This document shows positions 17,331-25,121 of a stretch of 64,000 bases of DNA, piece after piece. Numbering within the stretch: the first letter of the stretch is position 1; each line of letters begins with the position of its first letter. The stretch comes from Flavobacterium sp. KACC 22763. Its GTDB lineage: Bacteria > Bacteroidota > Bacteroidia > Flavobacteriales > Flavobacteriaceae. The notes under the pieces were generated by a model that saw only the letters and a list, made by a program, of their open reading frames with translations, ran no database searches and had not been told where the DNA came from. Both the position numbers and the translations under genes were made by a program. The DNA lies in assembly GCF_028736155.1 (NCBI RefSeq), contig NZ_CP117879.1, positions 2,356,001 through 2,420,000 of the forward strand, written 5' to 3'.

Positions 17331-17363
17331 AAAAAACCTCGACCTTAAAAAGCCGAGGTTTTT
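17331..17363. terminator. Terminator hairpin after the 78-aa gene
   Basis: AAAAACCTCG and CGAGGTTTTT form a stem with T-runs on both strands, 15 bases past the minus-strand stop at 17378. A near copy with the same flank lies at 20039-20066. The rest of 17162-17330 shows no gene. Confidence 0.8.
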
Positions 17364-17377
17364 CCATTTCATAATCT

Positions 17378-17614
17378 CTACTCCTCACTCAAATAAGGAT
17401 TCAAAATTTCCGCCAATTCATTGAGCCAATAATAATTGTCTTCGAAATTGGTTAGTCCGATTTGGAGGGTTTCGTGTTGTCGCATTACGCCGAGAGCTAA
17501 AATGCAATTTACTTGTCTTAAGATTTTAGCCATATCTTCGGGATCCATAATATGGTTAAAAAAATCAATCAGCCTTGTTTCGGCTTCTTTGGAAAGGGTG
17601 TTTTTTGTACTCAT
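17378..17614 (-). CDS. Hypothetical 78-aa protein, intact member of a local repeat family
   Basis: The small acidic helical protein (MSTKNTLSKEAETRLIDFFN ... LNPYLSEE) has no signal peptide or membrane segment and I recognise no family. It is the only intact member of three local copies: residues 17-78 recur at 16529-16717 and just the last few codons plus the terminator recur at 20039-20113. Retention of one copy with clear terminator suggests it is expressed. Within an effector/immunity island a small cytosolic immunity or chaperone role is possible but unsupported by motifs. Confidence 0.65.
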   Translation of the reverse strand: MSTKNTLSKEAETRLIDFFNHIMDPEDMAKILRQVNCILALGVMRQHETLQIGLTNFEDNYYWLNELAEILNPYLSEE

Positions 17615-17660
17615 AATGTCGTAATATTAGGAATATAAAAACCCTTGCATCTTAGTGTTC

Positions 17661-17774
17661 CTAACGCTTACGACGGCGTTTACGGTCGTTTCCGATACCG
17701 TACACATAATACAAGGGCAAATCTTGCTCTAATTTAAAGTCGTAATTTTTTAGGAACTTCAAATGTAGAGAAAA
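17661..17774 (-). pseudogene. Possible C-terminal remnant of an unknown protein
   Basis: On the minus strand, between an in-frame TAG (17775-17777) and TAG (17661-17663), lie 37 codons ending QDLPLYYVYGIGNDRKRRRKR. There is no start codon. The ordered hydrophobic stretch and basic tail look like the end of a real protein rather than random sequence, but I cannot place it. It sits upstream of the 78-aa gene in the debris-rich island. Confidence 0.3.
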
Positions 17775-17854
17775 CTATTTTAAAAAGAAAGATTTTTCTT
17801 TCAATAAATATATTCGTTTTATCAAATATAACAAATCTATATTTCAACCGCATT

Positions 17855-17960
17855 TTTGTCATTTCGAGGAACGAGAAATCTTCGCGAGAAACTCCACAAT
17901 CTAAATCACCAATCTTTGTCGAGCTACTTGTGGAGATTTCTCGTTCCTCGAAATGACAAA
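17855..17960. repeat. Large inverted repeat (TTTGTCATTTCGAGGAACGA family)
   Basis: The arms TTTGTCATTTCGAGGAACGA and its complement lie at the two ends of a ~106-bp unit. The centre includes AATCTAAATCACCAATCTTTG. It is the same family as 1579-1684. Confidence 0.85.
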
Positions 17961-17980
17961 CAGAACGTAAAAAAGATGAA

Positions 17981-18176
17981 ACATTTGTCAGGCTGAGCGA
18001 AGTCGAAGCCCCGCAATCTAAATCGCCAATCTTTGTCGAGCTACTTGTGGAGATTTCTCTCTTCGATCGAAATGACAAACTGTGCGCAAAAGAACATTAA
18101 ACATTTGTCAGGCCGAGCGAAGTCGAAACCCAGCAATCTAAATCGCCAATCTAGCGCGAGCCTCCCGCTCGTGAAC
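17981..18176. repeat. Mosaic of partial dispersed repeats
   Basis: Fragments of three repeat families follow one another: TGTCAGGCTGAGCGAAGTCGA (17987 and again ~18106), the half unit AATCGCCAATCTTTGTCGAG with ATTTCTC (18020-18080), and TAGCGCGAGCCTCCCGCTCG (18152). No gene is credible here. Confidence 0.75.
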
Positions 18177-18202
18177 AATAAAGCAATCAAATTAAAATAC
18201 TA

Positions 18203-18300
18203 CAAAAACTATACAGTACCTTAGAAATACAAATTTAAAAATTCGTTTAAAGGGCTGTTCTACTTTGGTTTGAGAGGAATTGCTCTTTTTTTGTTCTGTT
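18203..18300 (+). repeat. Right ~95-bp flanking repeat of the accessory island
   Basis: It is colinear with 13604-13700 (AAAAACTATAC ... CAAATTTAAAAATT ... GGGCTGTTCT ... CTTTTTTTG) and ends in a hairpin of the same kind (AGGGCTGTTC/GAGGAATTGCTCT then a T-run). Confidence 0.55.
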
Positions 18301-18342
18301 AGACAAACAAAAAACACCTCATCAATCAAAATCAAAAAATAA

Positions 18343-18350
18343 TATATTTG
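18343..18350 (+). promoter_or_regulatory. Bacteroidota -7 element TATATTTG
   Basis: TATATTTG fits TAnnTTTG and is 67 bases before the ATG of the T9SS protein. The -33 element is weak. Confidence 0.4.
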
Positions 18351-18416
18351 TCGCAACCACTATGTTAATTTACAAACAATACTAACAAAATCTAACCAAA
18401 AACCACCCCATTCGCT

Positions 18417-19976
18417 ATGAAAAAAAGATTACTCCTTTCTTTTATATTTCCATTATCATTACACATATATGCACAAGCGCCTACAATTGAATGGCAAAAA
18501 TGCTTTGGAGGAACAAAAACTGAAAGCTTTAGCAACATAAAGAAAACCTCAGACGGAGGTTATATCATAGCTGGCGCAACAAGTTCTAACGATGGAGACT
18601 TAACAATAAACAAAGGAGAATATGACGCGTGGATTGTAAAACTGAATTCAAATCTAGTAACCGAATGGCAGAAAACATACGGCGGTTCAAAACAAGATTA
18701 TGCAGATTGTGTACAGCAGACCAATGATGGAGGTTATATTGTAACAGGATATTCAGAATCTAATGATGGAGATGCCACCTTTAATCATGGAACTTATACT
18801 AGTGGTGATTACTGGATTGTAAAATTGAATTCGCTAGGTGTTATAGAGTGGCAGAAATCATTAGGAGGATCAATAACAGAAAGATCTTATAGCATTTCGC
18901 AAACAACAGACGGAGGATATATTGTTGTAGGAAACAGCATTTCTAACGATGGTGATGTTAGTGGTCTGCACAGTAATGGCACTACGAATGCATATGATAT
19001 ATGGGTTGTAAAACTAAATACACAAGGAAATATAACATGGCAGAAGACCTTAGGAGGTACACAAGATGAATATGCCTATAGCATTAAACAAACTACAGAC
19101 GGCGGTTTTATTTTATGCGGAATGAGTGTATCTACTGATGGAGATGTCACAATAAATAAAGGATATTCTGATGGCTGGATAGTTAAACTAAATAATTTAG
19201 GAAATATAGATTGGCAAAAAACATATGGCGGAAGTAAAACTGATACTTTTAAATCTATATCATTAACTCCTGATGGCGGTTTTATTGCTATAGGAAGCAC
19301 TGCATCAACAGATGGCGATGTAACTTCTAATGATACAAGCGGTAACGTTTGGGTTGTAAAAATTAATGTTTCGGGAGCTATAGAATGGCAAAAAGTTTTT
19401 GGAGGTACTGCAAATGATGAAGGAACTGATATTGCTCCAACTTCTGATGGAGGTTATGTTTTTACAGCATCATCTTCTTCTTTAGATAACGATCTAACAG
19501 GAAACAAAGGGGCATCTGATGCTTGGATTGTAAAGATAAATCAAACTGGGAGTTTACAATGGCAAAAAAATATTGGCGGAAACAGTTCTGATCGTATAGA
19601 ATCAATTATCCAGGATAGTGATGGGAGCTATATTATGGCAGGCTATACTTTTTCAAATAATGGAGATGTTACCAACTTAAAAGGATCGGCCGATGGATGG
19701 ATCGTTAAATTGGCAGCAGATCATTTATCTGTAGATGAATTCAAATCTGATTATTTCATTACTTATCCAAATCCTGTTTCTTCGGTATTAAATTTTGAAT
19801 CTCAAAATGGAGAACCGATTGATAAAGTTATTATTACTGATATGAATGGTAAGACGATACTAGAACAAAATCAGAAAACCAATCAAATTAATACACAACA
19901 GCTAACTTCGGGCATGTATATTATTAATGCATTTTCTTCAAATAAAAAATATACACAAAAAATTATAAAAAAATAA
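18417..19976 (+). CDS. Secreted seven-repeat beta-propeller-like protein with T9SS sorting domain
   Basis: The 519-aa protein begins with a signal peptide (MKKRLLLSFIFPLSLHIYAQ). It contains seven repeats of about 56 residues, each opening with WQK...GG, then TSDGGYI-type and SNDGD-type motifs, and closing with a DxWIVKLN strand; the first starts at W26 and the second at W84. Seven blades fit a beta-propeller. From about residue 445 comes a type A T9SS C-terminal sorting domain (YPNPVSSVLNF ... SGMYIINA ... KIIKK), which directs export across the outer membrane and surface attachment or release. Binding or adhesion is likely; the ligand is unknown. It lies just outside the right flanking repeat. 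Confidence 0.9.
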   Translation: MKKRLLLSFIFPLSLHIYAQAPTIEWQKCFGGTKTESFSNIKKTSDGGYIIAGATSSNDGDLTINKGEYDAWIVKLNSNLVTEWQKTYGGSKQDYADCVQQTNDGGYIVTGYSESNDGDATFNHGTYTSGDYWIVKLNSLGVIEWQKSLGGSITERSYSISQTTDGGYIVVGNSISNDGDVSGLHSNGTTNAYDIWVVKLNTQGNITWQKTLGGTQDEYAYSIKQTTDGGFILCGMSVSTDGDVTINKGYSDGWIVKLNNLGNIDWQKTYGGSKTDTFKSISLTPDGGFIAIGSTASTDGDVTSNDTSGNVWVVKINVSGAIEWQKVFGGTANDEGTDIAPTSDGGYVFTASSSSLDNDLTGNKGASDAWIVKINQTGSLQWQKNIGGNSSDRIESIIQDSDGSYIMAGYTFSNNGDVTNLKGSADGWIVKLAADHLSVDEFKSDYFITYPNPVSSVLNFESQNGEPIDKVIITDMNGKTILEQNQKTNQINTQQLTSGMYIINAFSSNKKYTQKIIKK

Positions 19977-20038
19977 AAAGCGTTTGGTGGTGAGAGTTTT
20001 TAGCTTACTGCGGATATAATATTTCATTTTAAATTAAG

Positions 20039-20066
20039 AAACCTCGATCTTAAAAAAATCGAGGTT
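20039..20066. terminator. Terminator hairpin, duplicate of the one at 17331
   Basis: AACCTCGAT and ATCGAGGTT form a stem about 65 bases after the T9SS gene. The flanking sequence up to 20113 matches 17331-17410. Confidence 0.7.
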
Positions 20067-20082
20067 TGTCATTTTATAATCT

Positions 20083-20113
20083 TTATTTCTCACTCAAATA
20101 AAGATTCAAAATC
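20083..20113 (-). pseudogene. Last codons of a third copy of the 78-aa gene
   Basis: TTTCTCACTCAAATAAAGAT followed by TCAAAAT matches the 3' end of the 78-aa gene (17385-17410) and joins directly to a copy of its terminator. Beyond 20113 the match stops and a half unit of the TTTGTCGA repeat follows. The rest of 19977-20269 holds no gene. Confidence 0.6.
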
Positions 20114-20269
20114 TTTGTCGATATACAAGTGCGATTTCTCCCTCTGGTTGAAATGATAAACTAAATGCAAAAAAACCTTATTTTGATACAAAAATAACTT
20201 TTAGGGGTAATATTGATAAAACCCACTGTTTTAAATTTACTATCCTCGATAAATTAAATACCACTTTTA

Positions 20270-20605
20270 ATGCCACTAACAAAAAAAATTGCAGAAATAA
20301 TGTCCAAAAAATACAACACCAATATCACTATTATGGGTGATTATGAGGACAGTACCCATACTTCGATTCTTGACAATGACAACGGAACGATCTTAGTCGT
20401 TTCAGATCGAAATCAGTTCTATTTCAAAGATCGACATCGCAATCTCTGGCTTTCGGTTTTAGATCCCTTTCAGATAGATGGAAAACAGCATTATCCTGAA
20501 CTGGGAGATTCCTACACACTCCATCATGGAGTACAATACAGTTTTACCACAAAAGAGGCAATTGTAGAAATGGCTTTCCATTATTTTGAAAAACATGCAG
20601 ATTAA
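20270..20605 (+). CDS. Hypothetical 111-aa protein
   Basis: This is a small soluble protein without signal peptide or membrane segment, rich in Asp, His and aromatic residues (NQFYFKDRHRNLWLSVLDPF; C-terminus EMAFHYFEKHAD). I recognise no family. The start is the first ATG of the frame; the upstream region is AT-rich without a clear -7 match. An AraC-type regulator follows after 95 bases on the same strand, separated by an 18-bp palindrome, and no functional link can be claimed. Confidence 0.6.
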   Translation: MPLTKKIAEIMSKKYNTNITIMGDYEDSTHTSILDNDNGTILVVSDRNQFYFKDRHRNLWLSVLDPFQIDGKQHYPELGDSYTLHHGVQYSFTTKEAIVEMAFHYFEKHAD

Positions 20606-20660
20606 TGTTATGAAGCGTGAAAAACTTTTTTTTAAATGCATAACTTTACAAAATATGAGC

Positions 20661-20678
20661 TCCCGATAGCTATCGGGA
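20661..20678. repeat. 18-bp perfect palindrome TCCCGATAGCTATCGGGA
   Basis: The palindrome also occurs at about 30582-30599 (inside a TIR element), 32402-32419 and 54779-54796, with a variant near 33930. All are intergenic. Confidence 0.85.
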
Positions 20679-20700
20679 TTGCATTTAAAAATCAAAACAA

Positions 20701-21495
20701 ATGATTGAAATAAAGACGTTTGAACAGGCAGAAGATTTAAAGCATCCTAGACGCGTATTAAAATATGTGCTGCTATTTTGCACATCGGGCGAAATAACAC
20801 TTTCGGTAGACGAAAACGAATATCTAATCACCAAAAATTCGGTCTTAACGATAACGTCTGGCCAAATTCATTTTATAAAAAACAGCAACAATGCAACCGG
20901 ATTTGTTCTAGAATTTACTTATGATTTCTTCTGTAAAAACGATAATGACATTGAGCTGATTTTTCACAACAGCTTGTTCTGCCATTTTGCAATGAATGAA
21001 GTGATAAAAGTAGATGACGACAAATTGGTTGTGGATGCTTTACAGCTTATCGAGCAGGAAATTGCCCAAAAACCATATCAATACCTCATCTCTATTCATT
21101 CTAGAATTCAATTGATTTTAATCGAAATCAATCGTTCTAAAATAAAACTGGGAGAAGAAATCTACAAACCAGACGCTTTGTTTCTTCATTTTCTGGAAGC
21201 TATTCGCGGTAATTTTGACAAAAATCTTTCGGTAAATGAATTTGCCGATTTAATTGGCACAACCGAAGCCAAGTTAAATGAACTCTCTAAACTGCATTGC
21301 AATAAAACCGCACAAAATATCATTTTCGGACTGATTATTTCAGAAGCAAAACGTTTGTTTACGTACGAGAAATTATCGGTAAAAGAAACGGCTTATGCTT
21401 TGGGCTTTAATGATCCTTTTTATTTTTCGAACTTCTTCAAGAAACACACGAATATTTCTCCAAAATCTTATAAAGAGAAAGTTGTTCAGCTGTAA
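20701..21495 (+). CDS. AraC-family transcriptional regulator (cupin sensor)
   Basis: The 264-aa protein has an N-terminal cupin-like half (about residues 1-150; strands such as GEITLSVDENEYLITKNS). The C-terminal AraC DNA-binding domain has second helix-turn-helix LSVKETAYALGFNDPFYFSN and the closing FFKKHTNISPKSYKEK. DoxX and cupin genes follow on the same strand but each is separated by a TIR element, so a regulon is possible and an operon unlikely. The effector molecule is unknown. Confidence 0.9.
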   Translation: MIEIKTFEQAEDLKHPRRVLKYVLLFCTSGEITLSVDENEYLITKNSVLTITSGQIHFIKNSNNATGFVLEFTYDFFCKNDNDIELIFHNSLFCHFAMNEVIKVDDDKLVVDALQLIEQEIAQKPYQYLISIHSRIQLILIEINRSKIKLGEEIYKPDALFLHFLEAIRGNFDKNLSVNEFADLIGTTEAKLNELSKLHCNKTAQNIIFGLIISEAKRLFTYEKLSVKETAYALGFNDPFYFSNFFKKHTNISPKSYKEKVVQL

Positions 21496-21506
21496 CGATT
21501 ATTCTA

Positions 21507-21642
21507 AACACATAGAAACATAGATTTTTAAATACGTATAAAGAAGGCAAAAGAGAAACTCGTTTCTCAACACATAGCTATGTTTGTTTAAACAAGTGAA
21601 ACGCCTTTTTTTTACGACAACAATTCTATGTTTCTATGTGTT
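21507..21642 (-). repeat. ~133-bp dispersed TIR element, copy C
   Basis: It has terminal AACACATAGAAACATAG and its complement, core AACACATAGCTATGTTTG, and AAGTGAAACGCC near the right end. Orientation is opposite to copy A. Confidence 0.9.
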
Positions 21643-21753
21643 TAAATAAATCGCACAGAATGTTCCATTACATGCTTTTTCCAAGATTCTCTATTCTTTA
21701 AATAGCATCACCGCCCGATCTTTGTATCTGATTAATTACTAATACAATAGTTT

Positions 21754-22176
21754 ATGAAAAGATATCAAGATTATGCCATTTTGCTTTTACGAATCGCAAT
21801 GGCAATTGGATTTTTATCTGCCGTTTCAAGTCGGTTGGGTTTGCTTGGGAAACAATCTTCGGGTTGGGAAAATTTTCTGGCTTACGCCGAAAGTGTAAAT
21901 TCTTTTTTGCCAAAAAGTTTTATTCCGTCAATTGCAATTATAAGCACATTTCTGGAAACCTTATTTGCTATTTTACTGCTGATTGGATATCAGACCAGAA
22001 AAATGGCTGTTGGCGCTTCTATCTTAACTTTTCTATTTGCGCTGGCAATGACTTATTCCTTCGGAATAAAAGATCCGCTCGATTATTCTGTATTTGTTTT
22101 TTCTATGGGCGCTTTTCTCTTAGCCACCGCAGACAAATACCGATGGAGTTTGGATGAGTATTTTTTAAGAATCTAA
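21754..22176 (+). CDS. DoxX-family membrane protein
   Basis: The 140-aa protein has four hydrophobic segments and the DoxX-type opening ILLLRIAMAIGFLSAVSSRLG, followed by a short helix with W-E-N-F and a second span starting FIPSIAIISTFLETLFAILLLIG. DoxX-like proteins are inner-membrane proteins; members have been linked to quinone, thiosulfate or redox functions, but most are uncharacterised. It sits between two TIR elements, so it is probably transcribed alone. The next gene is a small cupin. Confidence 0.85.
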   Translation: MKRYQDYAILLLRIAMAIGFLSAVSSRLGLLGKQSSGWENFLAYAESVNSFLPKSFIPSIAIISTFLETLFAILLLIGYQTRKMAVGASILTFLFALAMTYSFGIKDPLDYSVFVFSMGAFLLATADKYRWSLDEYFLRI

Positions 22177-22203
22177 TAACTCCTATGGTTTACAAAAAAA
22201 TCT

Positions 22204-22338
22204 AACACATAGAAACATAGATTATAAAATATTAGAAAAAAGGCAATTAAAAAAAATCTAGATTTTCACACATAGCCATGTTTACTAATATAAGTGAAAC
22301 GCCTTTATAAGTTTACAAACTCTATGTTTTAATGTGTT
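22204..22338 (-). repeat. ~133-bp dispersed TIR element, copy D
   Basis: This is the most diverged copy (right end reads CTATGTTTTAATGTGTT; core CACACATAGCCATGTTT). The arrangement and length match copies B, C and E. It lies between the DoxX and cupin genes. Confidence 0.85.
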
Positions 22339-22382
22339 TAAAATAACTATCCAATAACTTAACAAATTAAATTTGAATACAT

Positions 22383-22727
22383 ATGGAAACTAAAATCACA
22401 AAAAGCAACGAATTAGAATGGAAACCTCTTCAAGAAGAAGGTGTAAAAACAGACGGAATTTATGCTAAAGTATTACGCTTTGATGCCGCTACTAACCGTC
22501 CTCCTACTTTTCTTTTAAAGTTTGAACCCGGTGCTTCATACCCGAATCATGTTCATCCAGCGGGCGAAGAAATCTATGTTCTAGAAGGCGAAGTTCGCTC
22601 TGGAAAAGACCAACTAAAAGCAGGCGATTATTTGTACATGCCCCCAGGAAGCACGCATTCTGTGTTTTCTAGAACTGGCTGTACGCTTTTGTTTATGATT
22701 CCTGAAGAGGTTGTCATTTTGAAGTAA
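22383..22727 (+). CDS. Single-domain cupin (ChrR-like)
   Basis: The 114-aa protein is essentially one cupin fold. Motif 1 has the metal ligands in HVHPAGEEIYVLEGE (two His and a Glu); motif 2 is PPGSTHSVF. The pattern resembles the C-terminal cupin of ChrR-type anti-sigma factors and related stand-alone cupins. It has no signal peptide. Metal binding is likely; whether it is an enzyme or a sensor is not visible. Its upstream region is occupied by TIR copy D, so the promoter must lie within or just after the element. Confidence 0.85.
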   Translation: METKITKSNELEWKPLQEEGVKTDGIYAKVLRFDAATNRPPTFLLKFEPGASYPNHVHPAGEEIYVLEGEVRSGKDQLKAGDYLYMPPGSTHSVFSRTGCTLLFMIPEEVVILK

Positions 22728-22890
22728 ACAAAATATCTAGTAGCCAACCTCTTTAGCTACAGACTTATTCGTAATTCTTTGTTTAGGCTTTGGGCAAATC
22801 TATTTTTGGCTAAAGCCTTTTTCTATTACTAAATTATTACCCCCCAAGCTAAAGCTGGAGGCAATTTAGATAATTGATTTTCTGCTGTAT

Positions 22891-23172
22891 TTACCTCAAA
22901 TCCTTTTTAATAACCAAATACTTTAAATCTGTTTTCCCTGCATTGCTAATTCCGTGTTCGGCGTTTGGCGGACAATAGAAACTGGTATTTGGACCCGCTG
23001 TAACGGTTTTTCCGTCTAGAAAGAATTCGGCAGTTCCTTCTAAAATATAGAAAAACTCTTCTTCAGGGTGGTGATGTGGCGCGTGTGTCGATTTGCCAGG
23101 TTCGACAATGCTCATTTTCAAAGTGTTTTCTTGAGTGAAATCTTTATTGGCAAACCAATATTGGTAACCCAC
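22891..23172 (-). CDS. Cupin-domain protein, start codon uncertain
   Basis: From the GTG at 23172 the product is 93 aa, a single cupin with metal-ligand motif HAPHHHPEEEFFYILEGTAEF and motif 2 PPNAEHG. The frame stays open far upstream, to an ATT at 23332-23334. That upstream part would encode a Lys-rich start, a hydrophobic stretch (LTLLKTTITVLVFQQTFSQ) and ~30 further residues, exactly like a signal peptide with an N-terminal extension. No ATG, GTG or TTG lies in front of it. So the true protein is probably secreted and ~147 aa with an atypical ATT start, or the start has been lost by mutation. The gene is transcribed convergently with the preceding cupin. Confidence 0.65.
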   Translation of the reverse strand: MGYQYWFANKDFTQENTLKMSIVEPGKSTHAPHHHPEEEFFYILEGTAEFFLDGKTVTAGPNTSFYCPPNAEHGISNAGKTDLKYLVIKKDLR

Positions 23173-23407
23173 TTTGGTTTTGGTGGCTTTGTTTATATCA
23201 AAATGATTGACACAGTTTTCGATGTTATATTGCGGAGTTTCTTTTTGGGTTTCCTGAGAAAAGGTTTGCTGGAAAACTAAAACAGTAATTGTGGTTTTTA
23301 GGAGGGTTAGGGTTTTTATTTTTTTTATTGTAATGTTACGAAAATAATTTATTGAGCTTTATATAAAAAAATAAAATCTGTCGTTAATAAGTATGACATT
23401 ATTAATT

Positions 23408-23572
23408 ATGAAAAACAGTAATAAAAAGTATTCAGACAGTTCAAAAATAAATCCTTATAAATTATCTTCTTATCAACAGGAAATTTTAGATAGACAAATT
23501 AATCAAGATAATAAGCTATATATTGAAGCAGAATATGTTTATAAGTATTTTAAAAAGAAATATAACTTATAA
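23408..23572 (+). CDS. Hypothetical 54-aa protein
   Basis: The frame from ATG 23408 encodes a small polar, Tyr/Lys-rich helical protein (YKLSSYQQEILDRQINQDNK, then YVYKYFKKKYNL); an in-frame ATG at 23393 would add five residues. The pattern PYKLSxYQxxxLDxRI is reminiscent of the small antitoxin-type proteins that precede RelE/ParE toxins in Bacteroidota, but no toxin frame follows. It may be an orphan antitoxin or an unrelated small protein. The following gap (23573-23786) holds one half-copy of the CTTCGCTCAG repeat and no gene. Confidence 0.5.
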   Translation: MKNSNKKYSDSSKINPYKLSSYQQEILDRQINQDNKLYIEAEYVYKYFKKKYNL

Positions 23573-23786
23573 AATCTACTTCAAAGTCAATTCTAATTTT
23601 TGATTGTTGATTATCATTGCGGGCTTCGACTTCGCTCAGCCTGACAAAGTTTTTGCAATTTCTTTTTGTAATGTTACGCAAAAAAAGTCTTCAACTACGA
23701 GCAAATTTGAACCCGACTTTGCAGAATATCAAAAATAAAAACTACTTTTAAAACCGCTTCAAAAGTAAGTTTTAAACCTTTTTATA

Positions 23787-24710
23787 ATGACCCCACTCCA
23801 ACTTAAAATAAAATCATACTTTTTATTTCTTACTGCTTTAATTTTTACAAATTTTATATACGCTCAGACATCAAAAGAAAAGAGCCATTCCATAATAGCA
23901 AAAGGCGCAGTTCTTACAAAACTATCAGATCAATTCAGTTTTACAGAAGGACCTGCAGCTGATAAGAAAGGAAATATTTATTTTACCGATCAGCCTAATA
24001 ATAGAATCATGAAATGGTCGGTTAATGGTGAACTTTCTGTTTTTATGGAAAATGCAGGAAGAGCTAACGGTTTGTATTTTGATCACGCAGGCAATCTTGT
24101 GGCTTGCGCCGATGAGAAAAATGAACTTTGGAAAATAGACAAAAACAAAAATTATACTGTACTACTAAACAACTTTGAAGGAAAAAGGCTGAATGGTCCT
24201 AATGATCTTTGGGTTGACCCAAAAGGCGGCATCTATTTTACAGATCCATTTTACCAAAGGGATTACTGGACACATACCTCCAAAGAAATAGAGAAAGAAT
24301 GCGTTTACTATTTATCTCCGGATAAATCCAGAATTACCAACGTTGAAAATGATCTTTTAAAACCAAATGGCATTATTGGCGCTTCGGATGGAAAAACCTT
24401 ATACGTTGCTGATATAGCAGGAAATAAAACATACTCTTATACAATCGAAAGTAATGGTTCTTTAAGTAAAAAGACGCTGTTTACCGAATCAGGTTCAGAT
24501 GGAATGACAATAGACGAATCGGGAAATATTTACTTATGCTGAAAAGGAGTTACCATATTCAATCCAAAAGGAGAAAAAATAGCCCATATTGATGTTCCTG
24601 AACCTTGGACAGCTAATGTTTGTTTTGGAGGAAAAAAATTCAAAACATTATTTATTACTGCCAGCAAAAGTGTTTATACGATTGAAATGAATGTTCGCGG
24701 AATGAAGTAA
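23787..24710 (+). pseudogene. SMP-30/gluconolactonase-family protein interrupted by an in-frame TGA
   Basis: The frame encodes a signal peptide (FLTALIFTNFIYAQ) followed by an SMP-30/gluconolactonase six-bladed propeller: FTEGPAADKKGNIYFTDQPN, then RLNGPNDLWVDPKGGIYFTD with the usual Asn/Asp metal ligands, KPNGI, and SDGMTIDESGNIYLC. A TGA at 24540-24542 stops it at 251 aa. The same frame then continues with KGVTIFNPKGEKIAHIDVPE and ends at 24710 with VYTIEMNVRGMK, the normal family C-terminus. The stop occupies a position where a Trp (TGG) is plausible, so a single G-to-A change explains it. The intact enzyme would hydrolyse sugar lactones in the periplasm. The truncated form lacks the last blade. 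Confidence 0.85.
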
Positions 24711-24751
24711 TCAATAAATCATCGATTTTATTATCGATTTTTCACAATCTT

Positions 24752-24880
24752 ATCATTTCGAGGAACGAGACCCGAGCGATAGCGACTAGGCGAAGCAAAT
24801 CTTCACAAGAAACTCCACAATCTAAATCGATAATCTTTGTCGAGCTACTTGCGAAGATTTCTCGTTCCTCGAAATGACAA
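24752..24880. repeat. Large inverted repeat (TCATTTCGAGGAACGAGA family)
   Basis: The arms ATCATTTCGAGGAACGAGA and its complement lie at 24752-24770 and 24860-24878. The left arm is followed by an extra GC-rich stretch (CCCGAGCGATAGCGACTAGG) not found in the copies at 1579 and 17855. Confidence 0.8.
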
Positions 24881-24924
24881 ACTTTGTGGTAAACTTTGAC
24901 AAAGTTCTAATGAAAAATACAAGT

Positions 24925-25000
24925 TCTCTCCTAGCCCCGATCGAAATGGCATCTTTTTGTGGTGGGGTTCACCACAAAAAATATAATGTAGAGCGGGACA
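24925..25000 (+). other. Structured intergenic element with TTTTTGTGGTG hairpin
   Basis: CTCTCCTAGCCCCGATCGAA and GTAGAGCGGGACAAAA flank a strong hairpin at 24954-24980 (TTTTTGTGGTG paired with CACCACAAAAA). The flanks resemble, from memory, an intergenic element seen in many flavobacterial genomes. No coding potential is credible. Confidence 0.45.
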
Positions 25001-25121
25001 AAACGTTCTTAAAAACGAAAAATGTCCTGCTTCTAAAAAATATTAAAAGCGAAAACCTCAATAAATTCAAGGCTTCCAAATCCATCTATGGAACAATAAG
25101 AAAATATTATGATAAAAATAT

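Noticed and set aside
17734..18078. Minus-strand 114-codon frame through the repeat cluster
   Set aside because: It consists almost entirely of translated repeat DNA (STSSSTKIGDLDCG twice) and reads through two inverted repeats.
24540..24542. TGA in the gluconolactonase gene as a selenocysteine codon
   Set aside because: No selenocysteine insertion hairpin is evident, the family has no selenoprotein members known to me, and a Trp codon is the natural residue at this place.
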